In this document: positions 1-9,278 of the stretch, piece after piece
How positions within the stretch are numbered: the stretch's first letter is position 1
Layout: every line of letters starts with the position of its first letter
Origin: an uncultured Porphyromonadaceae bacterium
GTDB taxonomy: Bacteria; Bacteroidota; Bacteroidia; Bacteroidales; Muribaculaceae
NCBI GenBank assembly: GCA_900544305.1
Contig: UQUV01000009.1
Location: forward strand, 34,142-98,141
Length of the DNA: 64,000 bases
Reading direction: 5' to 3'
The notes under the pieces: model-generated
What the model saw: the letters and a program-made list of their open reading frames with translations, nothing else
Told to the model about the DNA's origin: nothing
The model's database searches: none
Position numbers and translations under genes: made by a program

Positions 1-522
1 CAGAGAACTGCCCCATAGCACACGTTCGCGCACATGGGCAAGCAGCACGATACGGTCCGTCACATAGCTTTCCATCTCCAGCGTTAGGGCTCCGCCATAG
101 ATGAAGGCATCACTGTCATGAAGTCTCGCCCCGTCATACAGTAGCCTTTCTCCCCAGTTCAGTGTCTCATATCCCACCAGGGCAGAACCGCCGACAGAAA
201 GGAAGAATATCTTCGCCGGGTCGGACAGGAACTTCAGGTAATAACCGCCCTCGGCAGTAAACTGGGCCCGTGGAACGAAGGTCCCGCGATAGCCGTAGTT
301 CTTCAGCAGATATTCCACGCCAGCCACCCAATGGTTGGCCCTTTTCGTATATCCCGACACGGCAAAGCCCGTGTACCAGTCAACAGGTGATTTCAGGTTT
401 CCGGCAAAGCCTCCCCTGAGTTCCACACCCTTCATTCCGGGAAGGTAACGCTGGGCATATGCCTGCCCCGATGACAGGGCAAGCGATACGCATACGGCAA
501 AAAGAAACAGATACTTCTTCAT
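1..522 (-). CDS. traO: Conjugative transposon protein TraO (3' part cut by window edge)
   Basis: The reading frame begins at the ATG at 522 with a hydrophobic signal sequence (MKKYLFLFAVCVSLALSSGQ) and runs open to base 1, so the C-terminus is missing. After the signal peptide come alternating aromatic and glycine-rich stretches such as GVELRGGFAGNL and FFLSVGGSALVGYETLNWGE, which suggest an outer-membrane or periplasmic beta-rich protein. TraO of CTnDOT-type elements has this character and this position directly after traN. The start lies 3 bases after the traN stop, so translation is probably coupled. The exact role of TraO in the mating apparatus is not known. Confidence 0.85.
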   Translation of the reverse strand, partial: MKKYLFLFAVCVSLALSSGQAYAQRYLPGMKGVELRGGFAGNLKSPVDWYTGFAVSGYTKRANHWVAGVEYLLKNYGYRGTFVPRAQFTAEGGYYLKFLSDPAKIFFLSVGGSALVGYETLNWGERLLYDGARLHDSDAFIYGGALTLEMESYVTDRIVLLAHVRERVLWGSSL

Positions 523-524
523 GG

Positions 525-1496
525 TCATTTCACTTTAAGTTCATTGATCACCCTCGCTCTCACGATGTCCTCACTCTCCACGGTGAAGGTCTGGTGACGG
601 CCTCCGCTCTTCTCGTGCATCTCCACCACCAGCATCTTGTCGGCGGGAATGGTGAACTTGTCAAAGACAAAGACCGTACGCTCGTCCTTCTTTCCGGCAA
701 CAGCCGTGGCATAGTTGTAGGCACGCAGTGGAAATATCACCTGCTCCTGTATAGCCGTGCGCTTGAGTACCTTCTTGTCCACAATCTTGAACGTCACGAA
801 ATCCACCTCATAAGGCACATTCGACGTGTTCTTCACCTGGGTGTGGAAATAGAGCAGCCCGTTATGGGTATAGAGCCCGCGCAGCAGGTACTGGATGCCG
901 AACGCCTTGCTTCCGATATGCTTGATGTGGCGTCTGTTATCCTTGTGGATGGCCTTGGAAATAAGGTGTACCAGCTTGGGCGACTCGCTGCCGAGTTCCT
1001 TCAGGTAGATGTCAAGGGCATTGTTCGGGCGGTTCACCTCGCTGCCATCATTAATAAAATCGGCCATCTCGATATTGAGCAGCAGAGGCTCGTCGGCATA
1101 CTTCACATTGAAGGTGTAGAAACTTCCGCTTTCGGTAATCACCGACATGTTGGTCTCCTCACGGAAGTTCTTTCTGGTAGCCTTTACCCTGATTACATTC
1201 TCTGAACCGTCCGCCTTGCCCGCAATCAGATTCGGAGAACCGAGATCCACGTAACGGACAGCCGAGGGAAAGATGATATGGGTCGTCTTGTCATACGTCA
1301 CTTCCAGACCGTAAGGCGGAATCATCCGGTCAAAGGTGAGCTTTCTGGACAGCCCGTGATAGAGGTCGCCGTCCTCCTGCTGCGGATAGATATCCGCCTT
1401 CAGGGTCAAATCGTTTACGGCCGTGGTATCAGCCGACTGTGCATGTGCACTTGCAACGCCGCCTGCGAGGGCAAGCATCAAAAGAATCTTTTTCAT
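525..1496 (-). CDS. traN: Conjugative transposon protein TraN (DUF4138 family)
   Basis: This is a 323-residue secreted protein with a signal peptide at about residues 1-20 (MKKILLMLALAGG then ASAHAQ). The mature part is beta-rich with motifs typical of the TraN/DUF4138 family, for example YGLEVTYDKTTHIIFPSAVRYVDLG near residues 60-90. The family is regarded as the VirB9-like component of the Bacteroidetes type IV secretion channel; that comparison is general knowledge, not seen directly here. The length is normal for the family. It sits between traM (20 bases upstream) and traO (2 bases downstream) in the tra operon. Confidence 0.92.
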   Translation of the reverse strand: MKKILLMLALAGGVASAHAQSADTTAVNDLTLKADIYPQQEDGDLYHGLSRKLTFDRMIPPYGLEVTYDKTTHIIFPSAVRYVDLGSPNLIAGKADGSENVIRVKATRKNFREETNMSVITESGSFYTFNVKYADEPLLLNIEMADFINDGSEVNRPNNALDIYLKELGSESPKLVHLISKAIHKDNRRHIKHIGSKAFGIQYLLRGLYTHNGLLYFHTQVKNTSNVPYEVDFVTFKIVDKKVLKRTAIQEQVIFPLRAYNYATAVAGKKDERTVFVFDKFTIPADKMLVVEMHEKSGGRHQTFTVESEDIVRARVINELKVK

Positions 1497-1516
1497 GTCT
1501 TTACTGTTTTAATGGG

Positions 1517-2809
1517 TTATTGATTGTTGTTCTGATAAAGCATCAGTCCGTAGCCTGATTTGAGGTGTACCTTCTCCTCGCGCATCTTTTTGGAGATGTA
1601 CTGCGACACGCCCTGTATGGCCCCTCGTCCAAGCTCGGAGAGAAGCTGGTCGCCTGCCGACTGGTTGGTGATGGAGATGGTCGTGCCGAGATTCTGTCCC
1701 ATGTTGGCGGCCACTTCCCTTACCGCATTCGCCTCCGTCGAACCGGGAATGAATATCCCGTCCTGTCCGTCACTGTCCAGCACGGTCAGTTCCACGGGAA
1801 TGACATTGCCGTCATATTCGACCTGCAGGATTTCAATGCCAAGCCGCTCGCCCTGGATACGTCCCTCACCGGTCAGCAGGGTATTGCGGGGAAGCACATA
1901 TCTTCCCACACGCATGGCCTCCAGCAGCCTGAGACGCACGCTTTGTCCGCTGATAACGGTCTGGTCGCCATGCACACAGGCCCGTATGGTATTCCTTGCC
2001 ACCTGTGTCCCGGCACTGCCCACAGCCGTATGGAAGCCGATATCCGTACCGGAAAGCAGCCTCGCGAACTGTACCGAATCGGTAAGAGGCTGAGGAAGGG
2101 ACGACACGACCGGAGAGGACACCAGCCCGACGGGAACGGCTTTCGCCTTCCTCTCCCTTGAGGGACTTTCCGTCTCCTGACTGTCCGCTGTTCCCGTGCT
2201 GCCGCCCGAAGGCATATATTTGGCGGCAAGTTCATAGGACTTCTCCAGCAGAGCCACCTGTTCCTCGTAGCTCGGTCCGGCCGTCTGCGCTGCGGCAGCC
2301 TGTCTGAGCTGTTCCACCTCTGCTTTCAGGGCTTCCTTTTCCGGGTCTTCCTCAGGACTCTCGTAAAAACTGCCGAGAGTGGCGTTGATGTCGTTGTAAG
2401 CCGAGGCTGAAGAGGCGAAGGCTCCCGTCCTGCCGTTTCCTCCTGAATTGTACGCACGGCTTTCATTTTCACTTGCAATGTCCTGCGCCGGTTCTGTCTT
2501 CGGGACATTATCCTGTCTGTGTCCATCGGTCAGGGCGGAGAAGTCGGCCAGCGTACGCTTCTTCTCCTCCTGCCGGCGAATCATGTCTGCCTGCTCATAG
2601 GCAGCCATCTTGTCCGCCTCTATACCCGTACCTTTCGGATCGGGAAGTTCGGCATTGAAGCCCGTCTTCCTTTCCGCCTCCTGCCTGTCTTTTTCGGACG
2701 GGGCGAAAATTAGCCACATGCACCCGAGGAACAGCAGGAACATGCCTGTGAAAACCAGATATTTCCTGATTTTCTGCTTCTGTTTCAATTTTTCTGCATC
2801 TGTACTCAT
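1517..2809 (-). CDS. traM: Conjugative transposon protein TraM (VirB10-like)
   Basis: The protein has 430 residues when started at the ATG at 2809, chosen because it lies 4 bases after the traL stop and gives the usual basic N-terminus (MSTDAEKLKQKQKIRKYLVF). One transmembrane helix spans about residues 17-36. Then follow a long low-complexity periplasmic linker with an EEDPEKEALKAEVEQLRQ coiled coil, and a C-terminal domain containing RYVLPRNTLLTGEGRIQGERL and DGIFIPGSTEANAVREV. This layout (inner-membrane anchor, linker, C-terminal beta domain) is that of VirB10/TrbI scaffolds. An upstream in-frame ATG at 2851 would overlap traL and is less likely. Confidence 0.9.
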   Translation of the reverse strand: MSTDAEKLKQKQKIRKYLVFTGMFLLFLGCMWLIFAPSEKDRQEAERKTGFNAELPDPKGTGIEADKMAAYEQADMIRRQEEKKRTLADFSALTDGHRQDNVPKTEPAQDIASENESRAYNSGGNGRTGAFASSASAYNDINATLGSFYESPEEDPEKEALKAEVEQLRQAAAAQTAGPSYEEQVALLEKSYELAAKYMPSGGSTGTADSQETESPSRERKAKAVPVGLVSSPVVSSLPQPLTDSVQFARLLSGTDIGFHTAVGSAGTQVARNTIRACVHGDQTVISGQSVRLRLLEAMRVGRYVLPRNTLLTGEGRIQGERLGIEILQVEYDGNVIPVELTVLDSDGQDGIFIPGSTEANAVREVAANMGQNLGTTISITNQSAGDQLLSELGRGAIQGVSQYISKKMREEKVHLKSGYGLMLYQNNNQ

Positions 2810-2813
2810 AATC

Positions 2814-3107
2814 TTACTTGTTGAACTGGTTAAAAAACTCTTCCATCTCACGGACTTTCATATCGGAGAGGGTATCCGCAGGCACAAAGTCGGGAACCTC
2901 AAGTGGGGTTATCCTGATGATGTCCTGCCGGGCATCCTCCCGTCCGATGTCATAAATCGCACGGAAAATCATGTAGAAATTCACCAGCGCGAAAAGGGAA
3001 ACCATCACGATGACGGCGATTGCCCTCTGACGGGGTGTGAGTCTGTCACAAAGGCCGCGCAGCCTGCCCCCGATACATTCCTTGAACTTTACATACATTT
3101 TTCTCAT
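2814..3107 (-). CDS. traL: Conjugative transposon protein TraL (DUF3989 family)
   Basis: A 97-residue inner-membrane protein with a basic cytoplasmic N-terminus (residues 1-26, rich in Lys and Arg), one transmembrane helix at about residues 28-50 (AIAVIVMVSLFALVNFYMIF) and a short acidic periplasmic tail ending EFFNQFNK. TraL proteins of Bacteroidetes conjugative transposons have this size and single-helix layout and always sit between traK and traM, as here. The function is unknown; it is probably a structural membrane subunit of the mating channel. It is transcribed with its neighbours (12 bases after traK, 4 bases before traM). Confidence 0.88.
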   Translation of the reverse strand: MRKMYVKFKECIGGRLRGLCDRLTPRQRAIAVIVMVSLFALVNFYMIFRAIYDIGREDARQDIIRITPLEVPDFVPADTLSDMKVREMEEFFNQFNK

Positions 3108-3119
3108 ACATACATTGTT

Positions 3120-3743
3120 TTATCTGTCATACATTCTGATATCCCTGTTCTCCAGCACGTGGAACCCTTCCAGGATGAACCCGTGCGGATTGTTGTCACT
3201 GCGGGTGGAATTCCGCAACCTGCCATGCGTGACAAGGCTGCGTTCCGTCACGCTCTTCTCACGGATGATGAAAAGGCGTGCGTATGTCATGACATCATAC
3301 GGATAGGTGTTGAAGTCGCATTTCACGCTGTCTATCTCGATACGCTGGCTGACATTGCCCGAAATTATTCTATTGTAATAACCCTGTTCGGCCAGATCCC
3401 CGTAATGAGAATAGGCGGAACGGTCACTCAGGAACATGGCACGCTGCACGTTCCCCTCGATGGCACTCTTGTCAGGGGCCAGCGTGAAGAACAGCTCATG
3501 GAAACGTCTGACATGTTCCCTTGCCTCTACGGGACGGTTCTGCTCCAGGTCCTGCGAGAGGGCGAGCATGAGCGACTTCCCCTCATCCAGCACATAGATC
3601 TTCTGGCGCTGGGCTTCGGCAAAACTGTATGCCTTCCACACGGAATAACCCACAAGCAGGGTGCAGACACCCAGATAGACGATTCCGAACAGGCGCAGAT
3701 GCCGGAAGCTGGTCTCGATATTTTTCAATGATTTGAATTCCAT
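3120..3743 (-). CDS. traK: Conjugative transposon protein TraK (VirB8-like)
   Basis: A 207-residue bitopic membrane protein: short cytoplasmic N-terminus (MEFKSLKNIETSFRHLR), one transmembrane helix at about residues 18-38 (IVYLGVCTLLVGYSVW), then a periplasmic alpha/beta domain of about 165 residues. It matches the TraK family of CTnDOT elements in length and wording (RMFLSDRSAYSHYGDLAEQG-like segment near residue 105). The layout corresponds to VirB8 periplasmic assembly factors, which is an inference from topology. It lies 20 bases after the traJ stop and 12 before traL, inside the tra operon. Confidence 0.9.
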   Translation of the reverse strand: MEFKSLKNIETSFRHLRLFGIVYLGVCTLLVGYSVWKAYSFAEAQRQKIYVLDEGKSLMLALSQDLEQNRPVEAREHVRRFHELFFTLAPDKSAIEGNVQRAMFLSDRSAYSHYGDLAEQGYYNRIISGNVSQRIEIDSVKCDFNTYPYDVMTYARLFIIREKSVTERSLVTHGRLRNSTRSDNNPHGFILEGFHVLENRDIRMYDR

Positions 3744-3763
3744 TCTTATTCGTTTTATGATTG

Positions 3764-4774
3764 TTACTTGATTAGTCTTCCGGCCACATTTCCTACAGTA
3801 GCACCTGCGGCACCGCCCACAATGGAGCCTGTCTTGGAAGCAGCCTGATTCACGTTCTTGCCGTAATTTCCTGCTCCTCCACCGGCCTGCACGATCCAGT
3901 TGGCCACGGTCGGAATCGTGAAATACCCGATGATGCCGATAATCAGGAACGTGATGTACACGGCATTGGAACTGTCCGGAATGAAGTTGGGGTCGGACAG
4001 CTGCTCGATGTCCCTCTGAAGCATCAGGGTCTGTATGCGTGCCAGCACGCTGCTGAAAAGATCAGAGACGGGCAGCCACAGATAGATGCTGATATAGCGG
4101 ACAAACCATTGGCTCAGCGAGGCCTGAAAGCCGTCCCAGCACGAAATGGCAAAGGAAATCGGTCCGAGAATGGAAAGGACAATCAGAAAGAATGTCCTTA
4201 GCGTGTCCACCACAAGCGCGGCCGCATTGAACATCAGTTCCAGCAGCTCACGGAAAAAATTCTGCACGGACTTCTTCATGTTGTACATGGCACGGTCCAC
4301 ATACATACCGCAAGCCTCGATAGCGTCCAGAGCTCCCAGTTCATCCAGTTTGTTGTCAAAAGCCTCCTTGTCCACCAGGTAGGCCGTCTCGGGATTCCTC
4401 CGCATCGCCTCAATCTCCAGCTTGTCCTTCTGCTGCCGATACTCATTCATGTCAAAGGTCTGCGTCTCCAGAATCCTGTGCGTTCCGGTCACGACGGGTG
4501 ACAAAATGCTGTTGAGCGTACCCAGCACGATGGTCGGAAAAAACATGATGCAGATACCCAGAGCAAACGGACGCAGCAAAGGGAACACGTCAATAGGTTC
4601 GGCCCTGGCCAGCGACTGCCAGACACGATACGCCACATAAAAGAGGGCTCCCAATCCGGCAAGGCCCTTGGCCACGCCGGTCATCTGCGAACAGAGCGGC
4701 ATCATGTCCGTGTACAGACTTTGCAGGATCTGGTGCAGATTGTCAAAATTCACAGCCAACAATACCATAAGCAA
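3764..4774 (-). CDS. traJ: Conjugative transposon protein TraJ (polytopic, VirB6-like)
   Basis: A 336-residue polytopic inner-membrane protein with at least five hydrophobic helices, for example near residues 33-52 (GLAGLGALFYVAYRVW), 68-90 (FALGICIMFFPTIVLGTL), 185-215 and 275-295 (VYITFLIIGIIGYFTIPTVA). The C-terminus is Gly/Ala-rich (GGGAGNYGKNVNQAASKTG). The segment LRTFFLIVLSILGPISFAIS is characteristic of the TraJ family. Polytopic TraJ occupies the VirB6 place in the channel, by analogy. A second ATG two codons in (4768) is an equally possible start. It precedes traK by 20 bases. Confidence 0.92.
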   Translation of the reverse strand: MLMVLLAVNFDNLHQILQSLYTDMMPLCSQMTGVAKGLAGLGALFYVAYRVWQSLARAEPIDVFPLLRPFALGICIMFFPTIVLGTLNSILSPVVTGTHRILETQTFDMNEYRQQKDKLEIEAMRRNPETAYLVDKEAFDNKLDELGALDAIEACGMYVDRAMYNMKKSVQNFFRELLELMFNAAALVVDTLRTFFLIVLSILGPISFAISCWDGFQASLSQWFVRYISIYLWLPVSDLFSSVLARIQTLMLQRDIEQLSDPNFIPDSSNAVYITFLIIGIIGYFTIPTVANWIVQAGGGAGNYGKNVNQAASKTGSIVGGAAGATVGNVAGRLIK

Positions 4775-4786
4775 TCCTCCTTGAAA

Positions 4787-5419
4787 TTACCAGTAGCGTT
4801 CGTTGGGTGAACCGTACAGAGCCATCACACGGTCAAGATCATTCTGTTTCTTGGCACGCAGGTACGACACGCCGATGTTCTTGTTGGTATAGTACTGCAC
4901 CAGACTGCGGTATTGCAGCATGTCGGTATAACAACGGTCGATGATGTCCATACGTTCCTTGTCGTTCATCGAAAGGCCGTTCTCGTTGACCACCGTCTTC
5001 AGGTCCGTCAGCAGATTGGCACTCTCCTCCAGCAGCTTCGTGTAGCCGAGGGCGATGGCACTCAGTTCCTCAGGGGTGAAATAAGGGTCACTGAGCATAC
5101 GCTCATAACTGGTCACATAGATTTCCGTGATGTCGCCGACCATCAGGATGGTCTGCTGCACCTTGCGGGCATCGCGTACCAGATTCTTCACTTTCCTAAG
5201 GCCGTCATAATACTCCTTGCCCTGCTTGTAAATCTTGACCGTCTCCTGAAAATTGTTGAGCATGTTGCCAGCCGTCGATGACGTGTGGACGATGTTCTTG
5301 GCGGCATTGATGATGCCCTGGGCAAGATTCCCGGGATCGGTCACTACCCATTGGGCGTGTGCCCTGCCTGCCGAAAGGAGGCAGATACAGCATAAGGCTG
5401 TCAGAATTCTTTTCTTCAT
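4787..5419 (-). CDS. traI: Conjugative transposon protein TraI (DUF4141 family)
   Basis: A 210-residue exported protein. I use the ATG at 5419 because it opens a clean signal peptide (MKKRILTALCCICLLSAGRAHAQ, cleaved after AHAQ); an upstream extension to 5581 would overlap the preceding gene. The mature part is mostly helical with coiled-coil character (NNFQETVKIYKQGKEYYDGL, VRDARKVQQTILMVGDITEIY) and ends in SPNERYW. DUF4141/TraI proteins have this length and place. They are secreted helical proteins that may play a VirB5-like part, an inference from topology only. The gene is followed closely by traJ. Confidence 0.9.
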   Translation of the reverse strand: MKKRILTALCCICLLSAGRAHAQWVVTDPGNLAQGIINAAKNIVHTSSTAGNMLNNFQETVKIYKQGKEYYDGLRKVKNLVRDARKVQQTILMVGDITEIYVTSYERMLSDPYFTPEELSAIALGYTKLLEESANLLTDLKTVVNENGLSMNDKERMDIIDRCYTDMLQYRSLVQYYTNKNIGVSYLRAKKQNDLDRVMALYGSPNERYW

Positions 5420-5459
5420 GTCGTTAATCTTTAATGGTTGATAAATCTTTTCCGTTAGT

Positions 5460-6074
5460 TCAGAGTCCCATCTTGCGGCCTTTCGGCTTAGGACGGACGT
5501 TGATGTGCGGTTTTCTCCGCAGTGTTGTTTCCGAAGAGACCGTGCGGGCAGGCCTGATATTCCTGAAGAACTCGTCCGCATAGGGACGTCTGCCGGTCAT
5601 CCTGACAAATCGGGCATCCAGTTCCCGGTAAGCCTTCTCCGCCTGTTTCCGTATCACATCCTCCGGACTGCTCCTGTCAATGCCGTATTTCACGAGAAAA
5701 TCCGGGCGGATATGTATCGGGTCATGTACGGAACCCGGCGAGGCGGCAATACTGCCCAGCCTCTCCAGTTCCCCGTTCAGCTTGTCAAGGTATTCAGCCG
5801 GAGGACGGGGACATACACTTTCAAAAATCTTCTCCACCGCGTGTGTCAGTCTTGCATCCACCTCCAGAATGTCGGGTACTTCCCCCGTCTGCCTCTTCCG
5901 CAGGTATTCGTCAGGAGCCATCCCTTCAAGCTGATGGAACAGACGGTAATCCTCCGTGAGCCCGTAATAGTCCTGTATGGAAAGAGGAATATTCCAGCCC
6001 TGCATCAGGGACCAGTAGAGGGATGACACGACCTCACGGCGTTTGCTTTCATTAGATTCCAGATCGCTATACAT
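5460..6074 (-). CDS. Conserved tra-operon protein of unknown function (traH position)
   Basis: A 204-residue soluble protein with no signal peptide or membrane helix. The N-terminus is helical (KRREVVSSLYWSLMQGWNIP) and the C-terminus is very basic (RRKPHINVRPKPKGRKMGL). It lies between traG and traI, the place held by traH in CTnDOT-type elements, but I do not recognise the family well enough to give it that name. The basic tail would allow contact with nucleic acid or membrane, which is speculation. Spacing to traG (33 bases) and traI (40 bases) suggests it is part of the same transcript. Confidence 0.7.
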   Translation of the reverse strand: MYSDLESNESKRREVVSSLYWSLMQGWNIPLSIQDYYGLTEDYRLFHQLEGMAPDEYLRKRQTGEVPDILEVDARLTHAVEKIFESVCPRPPAEYLDKLNGELERLGSIAASPGSVHDPIHIRPDFLVKYGIDRSSPEDVIRKQAEKAYRELDARFVRMTGRRPYADEFFRNIRPARTVSSETTLRRKPHINVRPKPKGRKMGL

Positions 6075-6107
6075 AAATTCAGAAGTTTAATGGGTTGATA
6101 AATGATT

Positions 6108-8606
6108 TCACTTTTTCCTCTTGCTCTCGGCCAGCTGCTTGATTGCCAGCTCGATATTGCCACCCAGCTTCCGGGTAAGCCGCATTACTTCAAGCTTTTC
6201 CGTCTCCTCGGTCGTGTAGGTGCAGTACTCTTCCGGCGAGACCTCGGTGGCATAGACCGCCGACTGTGTTCCGCCGAGACCTATCCACACTTCCTTGTAC
6301 TTGCGGGACGGGCTGTTGGCCATGTTGATGGAGAGAATCTGAGCACGTTCCTTGTCGGTCAGGCCCAGCAGGGACTGGATTTCATCGAACTTGTTGACAT
6401 ACTTCCTCTGGTCCAACAAAATCTTGCAGTCGCTGTTGTTGATGATGGTTCCCTTGACGATGGGTGACGAAATGATGTCTTCCACCTCCTGGGTAACGAC
6501 AACAGCCTCTCCGAAAAACTTTCGGACGGTCTTGAAAAGGTAGCGGATATAGTTGCTCATATTGGCGGATGCCAATGCCTTCCAACATTCCTCAATAAGT
6601 ATCATCTTTCGGATACCTTTCAACTTTCGCATCTTGCTGATGAAAGTTTCCATGATGATGATGGTGACAATCGGAAGTAGCACCTTGTTGTCACGGATAT
6701 TGTCCAGCTCGAAGACAATAAACCGTTTGCCAAGCAAATCAAGCTGTCTGTCGGAATTCAACAGGAAGTCATACTCGCCACCCTTGTAATAAGGTTCCAG
6801 CACATTCAAGAACCCCCACACGTCAAAATCCTTCTCCCGTGTACGCTTGGTCTTCAGGATTTCCTGAAATTCGTCTCGGATGAACTCATAGAAGGTATTG
6901 AAGGACGGAACTACGGTACTGTCCGTGCGTATCTTCTCCAGAAAGAGATTGACCGCATTGGAGAGTGCCACCTCCTCGGCACGTGTCGGCGGCTCATCGT
7001 CACGTTTCCACAGGGTAAGGATAAGCGTCTTGATGGACTCCTTCTTTTCGATGTCAAACACACCGTCCTCCACGTAGAAAGGATTGAAGGCTATCGGATC
7101 ACTCTCCTCATAGGTGAAATAGATGCCGTCCTCGCCATGCGTTCGGGCATGGATAAGGCTGCACAGTCCCTGATAGGAATTTCCCGTGTCCACCAGCAGC
7201 ACATGCGCTCCCTGTTCGTAATACTGGCGCACCATGTGGTTGGTGAAAAATGACTTTCCGCTGCCCGAAGGTCCGAGGATGAACTTGTTGCGGTTGGTAA
7301 TCGTACCATTCTTCATCGGCAGGTCGGAAATGTCCAGATGGACAGGCTTTCCGGTCAGACGGTCCACCATGCGGATGCCGAACGGCGAGAGCGAATCCTT
7401 GTAGGACGTTTCCCCGATGAACAGGCACAGGGCCTGCTCGATGAAGGTGTAGAAGCTTTCCTCTGACGGGAAATCGCCGGCATTGCCGGGGATGGCCGCC
7501 CAGAAGAGTGTCGGCGCATCAACCGTGTTATGGCGGGGCTTGGCCTCCATCAGGGCAATCTGGCTACCCACATCATTCTTGATACGCTTCAGCTTCTCCC
7601 GGTCGTCGCTCCATGCAAAGACATTGCAGTGCGCACGGATGGAAGTGAGTCCCTTGCTGTGCGCCTCGTTCAGATACTCCTCAATCCATTCACGGTTGAT
7701 CTGGTTGGAGCGGCTGTAACGGGACAGCGAGTGCATGTTGCAGGCGGTCTGCTCGAATTTCCTCAGGTTCTCCGCCGAATCGTCTATGAAGAGATACTGG
7801 TTCACGATATGGTTGCACGTGAGCAGTATCCCTATCGGTGCGGCAAAGGACAGGCGGCAGTCGCTGCGGTCCGTGGACAGCCGTTCATAACGGCTGTCCG
7901 TACCCACGGATGACGGCAGGTCTTCCGTTTCGGAGAGGGTATGCAGGCAGAGCAGGTTGTCGCCGACCTTCATTTCCCCGGCTCCGAGAGTGATGTCCTG
8001 CAGGCTGGTCGTATTTTCCTGCGAAAGCGAAAAATACTTTTCGATAATGCCCGCGGAGGTTTCCGTACCGGTAATCTCTTCGTCCGTCAGCCTTACCATG
8101 CGGAGCAGACCGCTGTCGTTCACGATACGCTCGAACTGCCCGCAGCATTCCAGAAAGCGTGCGACGGTATCCTTGTCCTGCATCTCCTTGGGGATGATGA
8201 ACCCGCGCGTGAGGGCATTGAAGCTGCTTGTCGTGCGGCTGTGTTCCTTCGTGGTCTTTGTCAGGAACAGATAGCAGGTATGGTTCAGGTACGGCCGCTC
8301 GTTGAAATGTCTTTCAAAGCTGCGGCTGAGGAAACTCAGGTCATCCCGGCAGATATCAGGTCTGTAGCTCTCCTCAATGAAGATGTCCTGCTTGTGGACG
8401 ATGCTGTAGTTCGGCAGAACCCGGACAGCCTTCGCCCATGTGGAATGGAGGGCCTCGTACTCGGCGCGTGTCAACGTGAACACTTCCGGCAGCTCCACCC
8501 TGTAGGCCACGGTGATGTCGGCATCCTTGCTGATGATACACCCGTGCTCGACGGACATCAGCGGAAACCGGTTTTCCAGTGTGGCGGCTTTCATTACATT
8601 TCTCAT
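6108..8606 (-). CDS. traG: TraG-family conjugation ATPase (VirB4-like)
   Basis: An 832-residue VirB4-type ATPase that powers the mating channel. The start at 8606 is chosen because its ATG overlaps the traF stop (ATGA), giving MRNVMKAATLENRFPLMSVE. Walker A is GPSGSGKSFF near residues 443-450, and Walker B is MILIEECWKAL near residue 668, followed by an RKFFGEAVVVTQEVED segment typical of the family. The C-terminus ends in a basic helix (IKQLAESKRKK). The length is normal for TraG of Bacteroidetes elements. An upstream in-frame ATG at 8711 lies wholly within traF and is unlikely. It is part of the operon traE-F-G. Confidence 0.95.
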   Translation of the reverse strand: MRNVMKAATLENRFPLMSVEHGCIISKDADITVAYRVELPEVFTLTRAEYEALHSTWAKAVRVLPNYSIVHKQDIFIEESYRPDICRDDLSFLSRSFERHFNERPYLNHTCYLFLTKTTKEHSRTTSSFNALTRGFIIPKEMQDKDTVARFLECCGQFERIVNDSGLLRMVRLTDEEITGTETSAGIIEKYFSLSQENTTSLQDITLGAGEMKVGDNLLCLHTLSETEDLPSSVGTDSRYERLSTDRSDCRLSFAAPIGILLTCNHIVNQYLFIDDSAENLRKFEQTACNMHSLSRYSRSNQINREWIEEYLNEAHSKGLTSIRAHCNVFAWSDDREKLKRIKNDVGSQIALMEAKPRHNTVDAPTLFWAAIPGNAGDFPSEESFYTFIEQALCLFIGETSYKDSLSPFGIRMVDRLTGKPVHLDISDLPMKNGTITNRNKFILGPSGSGKSFFTNHMVRQYYEQGAHVLLVDTGNSYQGLCSLIHARTHGEDGIYFTYEESDPIAFNPFYVEDGVFDIEKKESIKTLILTLWKRDDEPPTRAEEVALSNAVNLFLEKIRTDSTVVPSFNTFYEFIRDEFQEILKTKRTREKDFDVWGFLNVLEPYYKGGEYDFLLNSDRQLDLLGKRFIVFELDNIRDNKVLLPIVTIIIMETFISKMRKLKGIRKMILIEECWKALASANMSNYIRYLFKTVRKFFGEAVVVTQEVEDIISSPIVKGTIINNSDCKILLDQRKYVNKFDEIQSLLGLTDKERAQILSINMANSPSRKYKEVWIGLGGTQSAVYATEVSPEEYCTYTTEETEKLEVMRLTRKLGGNIELAIKQLAESKRKK

Positions 8607-8935
8607 ACATTTCGTTTTTTCGGGGTTGGACAAATCAACCGGAGGAAACCCTTCCGGCTGATGATGTAGCGGGGATGGCGGCGCAGCGCCTGCAATTTCA
8701 TCAGTCCCCATTCACCGTATTTCGCGTTCAGGCGGAAAGTCACCCAGACAAGCACCGAGGCGCAGATGACACCGAAACCGATACATACCCACTGGTCTAT
8801 GCCTGCCATGTACATGATGACAAACAGGACGAACAGGGCGAGCAGTCCGCCGGCGAAGATGAACAGGTACTGGCTTTTCAGCCCCTTGAACTCAGGGCTG
8901 CGGCCGATTCCCTTGTTGATAGGATACTCCGCCAT
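8603..8935 (-). CDS. traF: Conjugative transposon protein TraF (DUF4133, VirB3-like)
   Basis: A 110-residue membrane protein with two adjacent transmembrane helices, about residues 21-43 (SQYLFIFAGGLLALFVLFVI) and 48-68 (QWVCIGFGVICASVLVWVTF), then a basic cytoplasmic tail. The opening MAEYPINKGIGRSPEFKGLK is the signature of DUF4133/TraF. Two-helix topology and position directly before the VirB4-like ATPase match VirB3 proteins. Its stop overlaps the traG start by 4 bases, and it begins 2 bases after the traE stop. Confidence 0.93.
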   Translation of the reverse strand: MAEYPINKGIGRSPEFKGLKSQYLFIFAGGLLALFVLFVIMYMAGIDQWVCIGFGVICASVLVWVTFRLNAKYGEWGLMKLQALRRHPRYIISRKGFLRLICPTPKKRNV

Positions 8936-8937
8936 AA

Positions 8938-9234
8938 TCAGAGGAAGAATGAGCGTAAGATTGTGGCGGCTACGATTAAAAAGATACAGGCGCCGAACCA
9001 GCTGGCTGCCGTCTTGGAGGTGTCGGGATCTCCCGAGGAAAACTTGGAATAGACCTTCACGCCTCCGATAAGGCCGACCACGGCTCCGATGGCATAAATC
9101 AGTTTGGTTCCCGGATCGAAATAGGAAGTGACCATGTTGGTGGCTTCAGTGATACCGCCGATACCGTTACCCTGGGCGAAAGCCCCTGTCGTTGCAAGCA
9201 GCATCATGGCTGCAAAAAAGAATCTTTTTTTCAT
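8938..9234 (-). CDS. traE: Conjugative transposon protein TraE (DUF4134, VirB2-like pilin)
   Basis: A 98-residue protein with a signal peptide (MKKRFFFAAMMLLATTGAFA, cleaved near residue 20) and two hydrophobic segments, about residues 42-62 (TKLIYAIGAVVGLIGGVKVY) and 76-97 (AASWFGACIFLIVAATILRS). Small size, signal peptide and paired helices correspond to VirB2 pilins, and DUF4134 proteins always head the traEFG block. It is the first gene after a long intergenic region and a terminator, so it probably has its own promoter (see 9279-9355). Confidence 0.93.
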   Translation of the reverse strand: MKKRFFFAAMMLLATTGAFAQGNGIGGITEATNMVTSYFDPGTKLIYAIGAVVGLIGGVKVYSKFSSGDPDTSKTAASWFGACIFLIVAATILRSFFL

Positions 9235-9278
9235 GTGTCGAAACTTTTAATTGGTGAGACAAAAAATGATTTCGACCA